A stretch of DNA of 64,000 nt from Actinoallomurus liliacearum (GCF_039542035.1 NZ_BAABHJ010000022.1:1-64000), one strand, 5' to 3'; counted from the first letter of the stretch, positions 54,040-62,447 are shown. Made by a program: numbers and translations. The notes: generated by a model not told the origin, from the sequence alone.

Positions 54040-54101
54040 CATTAGGCCCCTAGCCAGCCGAAATGTTCGGCTGGCTAGGGGCGGTCACATCAGCCCTAAT
54101 G
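54040..54101. repeat. Nested hairpin: 17-bp stem with triloop plus 7-bp outer stem
   Basis: Inner arms 54046-54062 and 54066-54082 (CCCCTAGCCAGCCGAA / TTCGGCTGGCTAGGGG, plus a G-C pair) are perfect around the triloop ATG. Outer arms CATTAGG (54040-54046) and CCTAATG (54095-54101) are also perfect. It lies between the divergent FUSC and Gfo/Idh genes. The segment 54105-54300 shows some protein-like text (AHITGFIEALPAADPNRQHL) but no recognisable gene. Confidence 0.75.
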
Positions 54102-54490
54102 ATCAAGCGGGGGCCCGCGCACATCACCGGCTTCATCGAAGCGCTCCCCGCGGCGGACCCGAACCGGCAACACCTCGTCTCGGCGTACGTCTCTGCAGCA
54201 CAGAGCCAAGTACGGCTAAGCGTGGAGTTCATGGTTCGGCTTGGGCGGCGCGCCAGAAGAGGTAGGACGCGATCAGAAGGACCCAGGCGCGGCCTGGAGC
54301 TGCTCGACCCGGGTCTGGTCTCCTGTTGGCACCTGACGGCCGGAGTTCGCCGATATCGACGGACCGGCACCTCACGTCCCCCAGTACGGCGCGGCCGGCC
54401 GCGAACCCTGAAGCCTCGAGTTCCCGCCTGGGTGAAGGACACAAGCCTTCCCGCCTCCTGCGCGACGGGTCGGGTGATTACGGTGAGTGT

Positions 54491-55366
54491 ATGAGGATAT
54501 CGGTGGGACTGGTCGGCGCGGGCCGCTCGGCGGCCGAGTTGTACGCGCCCTCGCTGGCGTCCGCCCCGGCGATCCGGTTCGCGGGCGTGTGGTCGAGGTC
54601 GCCGGAGGCCGCACAGGGCCTCGCCGCGCGATGTTCGGTCCCCGCCTTCGGCGGCTTCGCCGAGATGCTCGACCACTGCGACGCCGTCGCGTTCGCCGTG
54701 CCGCCCGCCGCGCAGCCGTCCCTCGCCGCCAGGGCGGCGGGACGGCACCTGGCCCTACTGCTGAGCAGGCCGATCGCCGACGACCTGGCCGGGGCGGAGG
54801 AACTGGCCGAGGCCGTCGCCGACGACGTGGTCTCCCAGGTGGCGTTGACGTGGCGCTATGCGCCCGCCGTTCGAACCTACCTCGACACGCAGGTCAGGCG
54901 GGCGCAGCCGGTCGGCGGCACCGCCCGCCTGATCTCCGCGGCGCTGGCCTCGGACGCGCCGGTGTGGCGGGCCGGGCGGGGTGTGCTCATGGACGTAGGC
55001 GTTGACGTCGTGGACCTCCTCGACGCCGCCCTCGGCCACACGGCGCTAGTCCGCGCGCACGGCGATCCGCGCGGCTGGATCGGCCTGCTGCTGGAACATG
55101 AGGGCGGCCGGTACAGCGAGGCCTCGCTGCTGGCCACCGCGCCGGCCGACCTACCCGCCCGCGCGGAGATCGAGGTCTTCGGGCCGGGCGGCTCCGCCAT
55201 GATCGACTGCAGCGACGCGACCGGGCCCGAGGCACTCGGGACGATGGTCGAGGAGTTCGCGGACGCGGTCGAGCACCGCAGGCCGCACCCATTGGACGTG
55301 CGGCACGGCCTCCACCTCCAGCGGCTGCTCGACGCCGCGGAGACCGACCTGCTCGCCGGCCGCTGA
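54491..55366 (+). CDS. Gfo/Idh/MocA-family oxidoreductase
   Basis: A 291-aa NAD(P)-dependent sugar-type oxidoreductase: Rossmann start ISVGLVGAGRSAAELYAPSL, then FAEMLDHCDAVAFAVPPAAQ, and a C-terminal alpha/beta domain with GRGVLMDVGVDVVDLLDAAL (normally DxGxH; here D-V-G-V-D). The EKP-like motif that usually holds the catalytic Lys reads LLSRPIAD, so the catalytic Lys appears to be replaced. Function may therefore be altered or regulatory. ATG at 54491. Confidence 0.78.
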   Translation: MRISVGLVGAGRSAAELYAPSLASAPAIRFAGVWSRSPEAAQGLAARCSVPAFGGFAEMLDHCDAVAFAVPPAAQPSLAARAAGRHLALLLSRPIADDLAGAEELAEAVADDVVSQVALTWRYAPAVRTYLDTQVRRAQPVGGTARLISAALASDAPVWRAGRGVLMDVGVDVVDLLDAALGHTALVRAHGDPRGWIGLLLEHEGGRYSEASLLATAPADLPARAEIEVFGPGGSAMIDCSDATGPEALGTMVEEFADAVEHRRPHPLDVRHGLHLQRLLDAAETDLLAGR

Positions 55367-55396
55367 CCAGGAAGTCGCGCCGGGCGTACCCGGACA

Positions 55397-56173
55397 TCAC
55401 GGCACGGGCAGCAGCACAGAGTAGTCCGGCGGCAACTGGACGGTCACGTCGAAGTACTCCTCGTCGCCGACTGCCTCGCGCAAGGTGGCGAAGACCGCCC
55501 GGGCGTGCTCGCTCGCCGTGAACCGGTCGGTTCCCTCCCGGTCGGCGATGATCTGGAGGAACCTGTCCAGGCTCATCCGCCGCGCCGTGCCGCCCGTCGC
55601 CGCCCTGCCGCGCCGGAGTGGATCGTGCAGCGACAGTGGGAGCCGCGGGATGAGGTCGCCGACCTCGCCGCCCGCGATGCGCTGGGCGAGCGCTGCCAAT
55701 ACGGCCTCGGTGGCGCGTCGCGCTCCATCGATGTCGAGGCCGGTTCGCTCCGCCACCCGGGACAGGAACTCTTCGCCCGGCATCACCGTGAAGAACCGAT
55801 GCTGGGCCTCGGCGATGAGGGGTTCGAAGTCCTGGGGCAACTCCGCCGCGATGTCGTCGATCTCATCGGCGCGTACGGCCCGCCCGAGTGCGAAGAAGAC
55901 GGCGCGTGCATGCCGCTCGGCGGTCTCGACATCCACGCGGGCGCGTTCGGCCACGCGGCGCAGGAACTCATCCATGTCGAAGCGTTCGGCGGCGGACTCG
56001 GTGTAGACCCACGGTTTCATCTCGGCCGGAAGTTCTTCCAGAAGATCCCGCGCCTCCCCTGGGGAAAGCCGCTCGGCCAACGTCGTGAGCGTCGCCCGTG
56101 CCGCACGTTCAGCCGCGTCAGCGTCAAGACCGGCGCCGCTCTGTACCGTGTGGATGAACTCGCGAAATTCCAT
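55397..56173 (-). CDS. DUF2267 protein with tandem domains
   Basis: A 258-aa all-helical protein. It carries repeated DUF2267 units: EFREFIHTVQSGAGLDADAA, DEFLRRVAERARVDVETAER, EEFLSRVAERTGLDIDGARR and DRFLQIIADREGTDRFTASE, each followed by an LxxLPxE-like turn. DUF2267 proteins are common next to Hsp20 and other stress genes; biochemical role unknown. ATG at 56173 (GGAG upstream) is preferred over a GTG 75 bases upstream. Same strand as and 84 bp downstream of Hsp20, probably co-transcribed. Confidence 0.8.
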   Translation of the reverse strand: MEFREFIHTVQSGAGLDADAAERAARATLTTLAERLSPGEARDLLEELPAEMKPWVYTESAAERFDMDEFLRRVAERARVDVETAERHARAVFFALGRAVRADEIDDIAAELPQDFEPLIAEAQHRFFTVMPGEEFLSRVAERTGLDIDGARRATEAVLAALAQRIAGGEVGDLIPRLPLSLHDPLRRGRAATGGTARRMSLDRFLQIIADREGTDRFTASEHARAVFATLREAVGDEEYFDVTVQLPPDYSVLLPVP

Positions 56174-56257
56174 GAGGCTGCTCCGCCACTTGATCAGCCG
56201 CGACGTCGAGACCGGCCCGCCGCCGGCGCGCCGCGTCACCGGCGTCATGGCGCCCCG

Positions 56258-56782
56258 TTACGTCCCACGCTGAGCGCCCTTAACCTGCGACTGCTCGTCC
56301 GTTGACTCGGTCTGCGTGATCTTGATGTGATGGCTCTGCGCCCGCTGTGCCTTAGGGATGACCAGCGCCAGAACCCCATCGTTCATGGACGCCCTCACGT
56401 TGTCCGCGTCGACGTCGGAGGGCAACGAGGTGTGGTAATGGAAGCGTCCGAACCGCACGCGCAGCGCGTGCGAGCGCTCCTCGCGCTCCTCACGAACCTC
56501 GCCGCTCACACAGAGCTCGCGGTCCCGGATGGAGACGTCGACTTCCTCAGGCGAGATCCCGGGCAGCTCAAGACGGACGATGTAGCTCTGGTCGTTCTCG
56601 TCGATCTCCGCGACCGGGACCCAGGGCCGGTCGGCCTCCGTCTCGACGGCCGGCTGGATCAGACCGGTCATGCGGCTGAGCAGTTCCTGTACATCGGCGA
56701 ACGGATCCCGTCGCAGTACCACGGCGGTCGGTTCCACTCCGTGCAGCCGGCCTCCCCTGGTGCGCCTCGTCGGCAATGTCAT
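56258..56782 (-). CDS. Hsp20/alpha-crystallin small heat-shock protein
   Basis: A 174-aa chaperone. N-terminal DPFADVQELLSRMTGLIQP, alpha-crystallin domain from WVPVAEIDENDQSYIVRLEL to NDGVLALVIPKAQ (the conserved GVL motif), and a polar tail. It prevents aggregation of unfolding proteins without ATP. It is divergent from the aldehyde dehydrogenase with a ~330-bp intergenic region, in which I see no classical HAIR or CIRCE element. A collapsed relative is at 61800. Confidence 0.9.
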   Translation of the reverse strand: MTLPTRRTRGGRLHGVEPTAVVLRRDPFADVQELLSRMTGLIQPAVETEADRPWVPVAEIDENDQSYIVRLELPGISPEEVDVSIRDRELCVSGEVREEREERSHALRVRFGRFHYHTSLPSDVDADNVRASMNDGVLALVIPKAQRAQSHHIKITQTESTDEQSQVKGAQRGT

Positions 56783-57111
56783 GACTTCCCCGATCTTTCG
56801 TACGTGTGTCTTCTTCTACCGGACCTTTCCGGCGGTCTCGGGTGAAAGGGACGGGTATCAGAGTTGAGCGCGGTCTGGAGAATCGTGGCCGTCTCTTGAC
56901 CCGGGTCCCGGAGCTTTCGCTCTCGGAGCCGCGCGCCGCGCACCTCCCGGCGCGACGGCCCGGCGGTTTGACATGCGACCGCGCCGGGCAGGCTGATTCA
57001 GGGTCGCCGCCAGAAAGGCGCGCCATATCCCTACGCCCTGATCGGGCTCGCACACGTCGTGGCCCAGTCCGTCCGCAGCACGGTGAGCCGTCGGCGAAAG
57101 GGTTGAGAGAG

Positions 57112-58494
57112 ATGCCCTACCAATCGGTGAATCCTTACAGCGATGAGGTGCTCGCCACCTTCGACGAACTCGACGCAGTGGAACTGGAGAGCGCTCTGGC
57201 GCGTGCCCGGTCGAGGTACGAGACCTGGCGCGAACGCGGCTTCGACGAGCGCGCGGCCGTCACCCGGCGCGCCGCACGCATCCTGCGCGAACGGCGGGAG
57301 GAGTTCGCCCGCCTCCTGACCCTGGAGATGGGCAAAGTGATCGGCGAGAGCATCGAAGAGGTCCTCCTGACGGCCGACATCTTCGACTACTACGCCGACA
57401 ACGCGGAGGACTTCCTGAGACCGGTCCACCTCGACGCGCGTACGGGGGACGCCGTCGTCGTCAACAGCCCGATGGGTGTGCTGTTCGGGGTGCAGCCGTG
57501 GAACTTCCCGTACTACCAGCTGGTCCGCTTCGCGGCCCCGAACGTAATGGCGGGCAACGTCGTCATGGTCAAGCACTCGTCGAGCGTGCCCCAGTCCGCG
57601 CTGGCCTTCGAGCGGCTGTACCGCGAGGCGGGCGCGCCCGAGGGGGTCTACACCAACCTGTTCATCACCAAGGAGCAGGCCGCGACGGTGATCGACGACC
57701 CACGCGTCAGGGGCGTGGCGCTGACCGGCAGCACGGAGGCGGGCGCCGCCGTCGCGACGCGCGCCGGCAAGGTGGTGAAGAAGACCACCCTGGAACTGGG
57801 CGGCAGCGACCCGCTGATCGTCCTGCCCGACGCCGACCTGGGCGCGACGGTGCACTGGGCCGTGTGGGGACGGATGCACAACTGCGGCCAGAGCTGCGTG
57901 GCAAGCAAGCGACTGCTCGTCCACGAGCAGATCGCCGACAAGTTCCTCGAGGAGTTCACGGCGGCGCTCGGCACGCTGACCCCGGGCGACCCGATGGACG
58001 AGCGGACCACGCTGCCGCCGCTGTCGTCGCGAACCGCCGCCGAGAAACTCCGGGCGCAGGTCTCCGAGGCGGTCGAGCACGGCGCGCGGGCGACCGAGGT
58101 CGGCGATCCCGTGCCCACGACCGGAGCGTTCGTGCAGCCGACGATCCTCACCGGGGTGGCGAAGGACAACCCGATCTACGGTGAGGAGCTGTTCGGCCCA
58201 GTCGCGATGTTCTTCCGGGTCGGGGACGAGGCCGAGGCGATCGCCATCGCCAACGACACCCGCTATGGGCTCGGGGCTTCGGTGTTCACCGGCGACGAGG
58301 AACACGGCCGGGAGATCGCCCGGCACATCGACAGCGGGATGGTGTTCGTCAACCATCCGACCTGGACCTCGCCCGAGCTGCCGTTCGGCGGGGCCAAGGA
58401 CTCCGGCTACGGCCGGGAACTGTCCGCGCTCGGCATACAGGAGTTCGTCAACAAGAAGCTCATCGACGTCGTCCCGATCGACGCGCCCCCGTGA
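57112..58494 (+). CDS. NAD(P)-dependent aldehyde dehydrogenase (succinate-semialdehyde type)
   Basis: A 460-aa ALDH. PWNFPYYQ with Asn131, GSTEAG at 206-211, general base Glu228 in LELGGSDP, and nucleophile Cys262 in NCGQSCVASKRL. The C-terminal PELPFGGAKDSGYGRELS loop matches the succinate-semialdehyde/short-chain group. It oxidises aldehydes to acids, complementing the formaldehyde dehydrogenase of this island. ATG at 57112 with GAGAGAG just upstream. Its stop overlaps the start of a 74-aa gene. Confidence 0.9.
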   Translation: MPYQSVNPYSDEVLATFDELDAVELESALARARSRYETWRERGFDERAAVTRRAARILRERREEFARLLTLEMGKVIGESIEEVLLTADIFDYYADNAEDFLRPVHLDARTGDAVVVNSPMGVLFGVQPWNFPYYQLVRFAAPNVMAGNVVMVKHSSSVPQSALAFERLYREAGAPEGVYTNLFITKEQAATVIDDPRVRGVALTGSTEAGAAVATRAGKVVKKTTLELGGSDPLIVLPDADLGATVHWAVWGRMHNCGQSCVASKRLLVHEQIADKFLEEFTAALGTLTPGDPMDERTTLPPLSSRTAAEKLRAQVSEAVEHGARATEVGDPVPTTGAFVQPTILTGVAKDNPIYGEELFGPVAMFFRVGDEAEAIAIANDTRYGLGASVFTGDEEHGREIARHIDSGMVFVNHPTWTSPELPFGGAKDSGYGRELSALGIQEFVNKKLIDVVPIDAPP

Positions 58495-58715
58495 ACGACG
58501 CGGACGGGCCGGCCGCCAGACCGATCCGGGCCGCGCACCGGGTAGATGAGGATCGCCGCGACGTCATCGCGCTGGCGGCCGGCGAGCTGGTACGGGCACA
58601 GCGCGAGAAGCTGCGGCGGCTCTACTACAAGGGCAGGATCAGCGCGGAGGTCCTGCGGGCCGTGGACCGCTGGCTCGACCTCGACGACCCAGACGTCCAC
58701 GGCGAGGTCGGCTGA
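58491..58715 (+). CDS. Small protein resembling the C-terminal tail of NhaP-type antiporters
   Basis: A 74-aa soluble helical protein whose GTG start overlaps the aldehyde-dehydrogenase stop (GTGA), so translation is coupled. The segment VIALAAGELVRAQREKLRRL YYKG then RISAEVLRAVDRWLDLDDP resembles the cytoplasmic tail of Na+/H+ antiporters (R..G.IS.EVLR.V...LDLEE). No transporter domain is present. It could be a free-standing regulatory or interaction module; the resemblance is from memory of the family and needs a profile search. Confidence 0.6.
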   Translation: MNDADGPAARPIRAAHRVDEDRRDVIALAAGELVRAQREKLRRLYYKGRISAEVLRAVDRWLDLDDPDVHGEVG

Positions 58716-58850
58716 CCGGCGAGCCCGACACCGGCCGGCACGGGTACGGCCGGGCCCGCGCGGACACCCTCGACCGGACACCCGGTACCCCGCCGGGCAT
58801 GCGGCACCCTGCCGGGCGCCGATCGCCCCGGCGACCGGCCCGACGACCCG

Positions 58851-59216
58851 CTACGACCGACCGCCGGCCCGCCCCTCACTCTCGCCGACAAGCCCCGGCA
58901 GGTGTGGAACGGACGCCCGGCGTTGCTCGGCGGTGGTGGTGACGCGCTCGCGCGGCTCGTCGCTGTCCAGGCGCGCGGGCGGGCTGTCGCGCCGCCCCTC
59001 GGGGATCACGGCGACGCCCATGGCGCCGCAGTTCGGACAGGTCACCTCTCCTCCGGTCGGCGGCAGCACCGGCACGCCGTCGAGCCGATAGAACGCGAAC
59101 GTGGCGCCGACGTCGTCGGTCACGTACTGCACGTCGTAGTCGGCGGTCCAGGTGTGGCCGCAGCGCCCGCAGACGAACCTGTAGCGCTCGACGGCGACGT
59201 CGGCTAACATCGTCAT
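58851..59216 (-). CDS. Small zinc-ribbon protein with extended tail
   Basis: A 121-aa paralogue of 22248-22495: CGRCGHTW and CPNCGAMG Cys pairs around DYDVQYVTDDVGATFAFYRL, then a 50-residue polar tail absent from the other copy. ATG at 59216 shares one base with the stop of the upstream gene (TGATG); GGGGG ribosome-binding site. Function unknown. Confidence 0.75.
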   Translation of the reverse strand: MTMLADVAVERYRFVCGRCGHTWTADYDVQYVTDDVGATFAFYRLDGVPVLPPTGGEVTCPNCGAMGVAVIPEGRRDSPPARLDSDEPRERVTTTAEQRRASVPHLPGLVGESEGRAGGRS

Positions 59217-59533
59217 CACAACCCCCTGTTCATGGACCGGCTCTGGCCATCGTTCCCATGACGGGCCGGGCGGCCGCCGCCGGGGCACTCGTCGATCCCG
59301 TGGTTGGGGTGCCGGCAGCCGCCGGAGGGTTCGGTGTCGAAGCACACCGGCGCCACGGCGTTGGCGGCGAAGTCGTTTTCCGGCACCAGGACACGCGCCA
59401 CGGCCGAGTCGTCGACGCGGCTCATGTGGCGGACGGCGTTCGGCGCCGTGAGCTGCGCCGCGCCCAGTCCCAGGCTCGCTGAGCCCAGGCCCCAGGCCAG
59501 CCCACGGAACGGATGATGATCTCGTTCGCTCAT
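59216..59533 (-). CDS. Short protein with one membrane helix, SRPBCC-cyclase N-terminus-like
   Basis: A 105-aa protein: FRGLAWGLGSASLGLGAAQL then TAPNAVRHMSRVDDSAVARV. This is how actinobacterial membrane-anchored SRPBCC (polyketide-cyclase-like) proteins start, but the cyclase domain is missing and a Cys/His-rich tail (CFDTEPSGGCRHPNHGIDEC) follows. Either a shortened derivative or a relic. ATG at 59533 with a G-rich site upstream. It is co-transcribed with the zinc-ribbon gene. Confidence 0.5.
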   Translation of the reverse strand: MSERDHHPFRGLAWGLGSASLGLGAAQLTAPNAVRHMSRVDDSAVARVLVPENDFAANAVAPVCFDTEPSGGCRHPNHGIDECPGGGRPARHGNDGQSRSMNRGL

Positions 59534-59696
59534 ACGTTCCCCCACTCCGAGCGCGATGCCCGTCTTCTTCCACGGGACTTCGTCTTCCGGCGGGGGCCAA
59601 ACTGCCTGGCAAGACTTGAGCCAGGCTTCACGCCTCATGGGCGCCTGCCCAGCCCGGCAAAGGCGCCGCCGGTGTTTAGGTCACGCCGTCAGGGCA

Positions 59697-59722
59697 GGGT
59701 CAGGCCATTATGGGCCTTTGAC
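59697..59722. promoter_or_regulatory. Imperfect palindrome upstream of the DsbA-like gene
   Basis: GGTCA-GGCC ... GGCC-TT-TGACC about 55-80 bp before the GTG start of the next gene; possible operator, weak support. Confidence 0.3.
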
Positions 59723-59777
59723 CAGGTGCGATGCCAGAACACCGGTCGGCCCGCCCGAATCGGACTTAGGAGGCCTC

Positions 59778-60362
59778 GTGACCACATGGATGCCCATGGC
59801 CCCCGCACCGGACCGCGTTCCGGCCGGTGCGGCGGTCGGCGGAGACGGCGTCGTGGTCGGCGCCGGTCCCGTCACCGTCGACGCCTACATCGACTTCCAG
59901 TGCCCGTACTGCAAGCGGTTCGAAGAGGTCGCCGGGCCGACCCTGGACCGGCTCGTAGCCGACCAGCTGATCAACATCGACTACCACCCGATGTCGTTCC
60001 TGGACCGCCTGTCGACCAATCACTACTCATCGCGCGCCGCGTCGTCGTCGGGCTGTGCGGCCGACGGCGGACGGTTCCGGGAGTACGCCCGGGCGCTGTT
60101 CGCGGTGCAGCCGCCCGAGGGCGGGCCCGGCCTGACCGACGAGGAGCTGATCGAGAGAGGCCGGTCCGTGGGGCTGACCGATCCCGGCTTCGCCCGCTGC
60201 GTGCTCGGCGGTGCCTACCTGGGCTGGGCGGCCTACGTGACCTTCGCCGCCGGCCGGCGCGGCGTCGGTGCGACGCCGACCGTCATGGTCGACGGGGTGC
60301 CCGTGCCCGCCGACCCCCGGGCCGTGGCCGCGGCCGTGGCGGCGGTCCTCGAGGAGGCGTGA
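59778..60362 (+). CDS. DsbA-family thioredoxin-like protein
   Basis: A 194-aa thiol-disulfide protein with active site CPYC at residues 42-45 in VDAYIDFQCPYCKRFEEVAG and cis-Pro region GVGATPTVMVDGVPV. No signal peptide or lipobox is present, so it is probably cytoplasmic, like the actinobacterial DsbA/FrnE-like oxidoreductases. GTG start with TTAGGAGG, the best ribosome-binding site in the area. Followed by a strong terminator. A role in disulfide stress fits the RclA-like and aldehyde genes (inference). Confidence 0.87.
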   Translation: MTTWMPMAPAPDRVPAGAAVGGDGVVVGAGPVTVDAYIDFQCPYCKRFEEVAGPTLDRLVADQLINIDYHPMSFLDRLSTNHYSSRAASSSGCAADGGRFREYARALFAVQPPEGGPGLTDEELIERGRSVGLTDPGFARCVLGGAYLGWAAYVTFAAGRRGVGATPTVMVDGVPVPADPRAVAAAVAAVLEEA

Positions 60363-60424
60363 CCGGCGGCCGTACGCCGCATCGGCCAGGTCCGTCGCAA
60401 CGCGGGACGGCTCACACGTCCCCC

Positions 60425-60450
60425 TTCCGGCCGGCGCGGGCCGGCCGGAA
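60425..60450 (+). terminator. Terminator hairpin after the DsbA-like gene
   Basis: TTCCGGCCGGC-GCGG-GCCGGCCGGAA, perfect 11-bp stem. Confidence 0.7.
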
Positions 60451-60489
60451 GATCCCCCACCGGGGCGCGCTCAGGTGACGCTCACGGTG

Positions 60490-60675
60490 GCCCGCACAAT
60501 GACGGTCCGGGGCCAAGGTCGACAAGCCCGCATACCGACTCCGCCCGGGCCAGGTCGTCGAGGTCGCCGAGCGCAGCAAGGCCAAGACGCCGTTCGTGAT
60601 CGCGGCGACGGGCGCCCACGCCGCGGCGCACCCGTCGTACCTTCGGGGTGACATGCCGGATCTGCGTACGTAGCT
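60490..60675 (+). pseudogene. Ribosomal protein S4 (rpsD paralogue) C-terminal fragment
   Basis: KVDKPAYRLRPGQVVEVAER then SKAKTPFVIAATGAHAAAHP and SYLRGDMPDLR, stop. This is the end of the S4 RNA-binding domain (vDiPsyrlrpGdvveV) plus tail as in actinobacterial S4 paralogues. The N-terminal ~150 residues are absent. Confidence 0.6.
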
Positions 60676-60901
60676 CGTACGAGCCGGCGCGGGAAGAGAT
60701 TCCAATCCATCTGCGACGAGCAACTCGTCGTTTCGTCCGGCGTCGATCCCCACCCTCGGCGCGGCCCGGAAGACCGCGCGCCACCGCCGAGACGCGGACG
60801 CCATGTCTACCAAGGCTGGCGATGCGAGCGGCCATGCGAAGGACGATCGTTGGATGGTGTAACGCCATCTTGATGCAGGAGCTCCGAGCGTCCAGCCGAT
60901 C

Positions 60902-61402
60902 ATGCTGTTCTCCGTCGAAGGCCGGGATCACGGCACCGATCCGAAGAGCCGCATGAGCCTGCTGCGCGAACGGGTCCTCGCGATGAAGGAGATATGGGCA
61001 AAGGAACGGGCCGAGTTCCACGGCGACTTCGTGGACTTCGACCCGATCTTTTCCTGGCCCAAGCCCGTACAACGCCCGAATCCCCCGATCCTCGTCGGCG
61101 GTTCCGGGCCGAGAACGCTCGATCGCGTGCTGGAGTACGGCGACGGCTGGATGCCGACCTACGACTTGGGCATCGAGGAGATCGCCCGCAAGATCGCCGA
61201 CCTGCGGCGGCGGGCGTCCGACGCCGGGCGCGGGCCGATCCCCGTGACCATCTACGCCGTGCCCGGCGATCGTGGCATCGTCGCCCGGCTGGCGGATGCG
61301 GGCGTGGACCGGGTGCTGTTCGACCTGCCCACGCTCCCCGCGGACGAGACCGCACGGGCGCTGGACGAGTTCGCTGCGGTCGCCCGGAACGCGCAGCGAT
61401 AG
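60902..61402 (+). pseudogene. LLM-class F420-dependent oxidoreductase, C-terminal half
   Basis: HGTDPKSRMSLLRERVLAMK, PVQRPNPPILVGGSGPRTLD, LEYGDGWMPTYDLGIEEIAR and VDRVLFDLPTLPADETARAL form the last ~160 residues of a luciferase-like enzyme. The N-terminal barrel strands with the F420 site are missing: homology begins abruptly at about 60925. A product could be made from the ATG at 60902 but would not fold as a barrel. Confidence 0.7.
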
Positions 61403-61413
61403 ACCTCGGGGCG

Positions 61414-61764
61414 TTACTTCAGCCTGTCGAGCATGCCGTGCAAATGAGCCGCAGCCACCTCGATGTCGTCGTACTTCCGCTGCGCCGCCCGCACCTCCGC
61501 GGCGATCACACCGCACCGGTGGGCCCTCTCGAAGTCCCCGTAGGGAAACTTGTACCTGGATTTCTCGTCCTTGGAGTAGTCGTCGTCGATGCCGAGGTAC
61601 CACCTGCCGTAGTCGTCGAATCCGAACGTCTGGATGAACTCGTTCTCCTGCTGCGTGGACGGCTGGTGTTCGCTCCATTCGCCCATCTCGTCGACGACGG
61701 CTCTCCCCTCGTCGATCAGTTTCTTCGCGTACGCGAAGGACCGCTCACTCAGCTTCACTGCCAT
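61414..61764 (-). CDS. Conserved hypothetical protein
   Basis: A 116-aa soluble, charged protein: LSERSFAYAKKLIDEGRAVV, DEWSEHQPS-like (GEWSEHQPSTQQENEF), GFDDYGRWYLGIDDDYSKDE, YKFPYGDFERAHRCGVIAAE and AAAHLHGMLDRL. I recall closely similar proteins in many actinobacteria; no known domain or function. GGGGGAG precedes the ATG at 61764. Apparently intact amid relics. Confidence 0.75.
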   Translation of the reverse strand: MAVKLSERSFAYAKKLIDEGRAVVDEMGEWSEHQPSTQQENEFIQTFGFDDYGRWYLGIDDDYSKDEKSRYKFPYGDFERAHRCGVIAAEVRAAQRKYDDIEVAAAHLHGMLDRLK

Positions 61765-61799
61765 GGCTCCCCCTCGATCCGCGGCCAGCTACTCGGGTC

Positions 61800-62030
61800 G
61801 CCCGGGGGGGCGTGCCGGGCACCGGCGGGGATCGCCCCGGGCAGCTGCGCAGCGGGCTGTGTGTTGTCAGTGCTTACCTTCAAACCTTTCGCCTTCGGGC
61901 GTCCGGACCGGCCATCCGTGATCTCGATGTGGTGGCCCTGGCCTCGCTGGATGAGCCCTGTCATGCGATTGACCAGCTTATTCGGGCAGTGGACCGCCGA
62001 CTCGATCGCGACGCTCCTAACGTGGCCAGG
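61800..62030 (-). pseudogene. Collapsed Hsp20 gene
   Basis: LVNRMTGLIQ joined directly to GQGHHIEITD: the N-terminal and C-terminal ends of an Hsp20 like 56258-56782 (LLSRMTGLIQ ... AQSHHIKITQ), with the whole alpha-crystallin domain deleted in frame. No function expected. Confidence 0.55.
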
Positions 62031-62179
62031 GAGCTGCGCTGACCGGTGTCGCCGCGCCGAGACGTGCGTCGGACGGCGTCCGTTGCCGGTTCTCCTCCAC
62101 CGTGCGAACGAACCCACGCTGACACCAGTTGATCTTGAATCCTGGACCCAAGCCGATCTTGATTGAGCGGCGATCGTGT

Positions 62180-62320
62180 GGGTGCGGGAGAAAGCCCGGG
62201 GTTCGTCCCGTTCCCGCAGTTCGATCCGGAGACCTGCAAGGTCGTGTGCTCCACGAACGCGATCGAGAGGGTGAACGCCCGGATCCGACGAGGGATCGGG
62301 CACCGCTCCGACCGGAGCGA
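62180..62320 (+). pseudogene. IS256-type transposase fragment
   Basis: CKVVCSTNAIERVNARIRRG is the highly conserved (Y/C)STNAIESxNARxRR block of mutator-type transposases. Only ~45 residues remain. From 62320 to 62447 nothing is recognised. Confidence 0.6.
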
Positions 62321-62447
62321 TGATCGCTGCTCGATCGGCGAAGATCCCGCCAGGTGGTCGCTTCCGGCGCGGGGGTTTGCCGCGCCGGAGGCTCTTCTCG
62401 TCAGGCAGGGAGATCAGCAGGTCGAGTTGGTCTGGGCTGCTGGAACG

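Noticed and set aside
56783..57111. HAIR/CIRCE-type heat-shock operator between hsp20 and the aldehyde dehydrogenase
   Set aside because: No CTTGAGT-N7-ACTCAAG or CIRCE-like inverted repeat is visible.
57031..58356. 441-codon open frame on the - strand
   Set aside because: Antisense to the aldehyde dehydrogenase.
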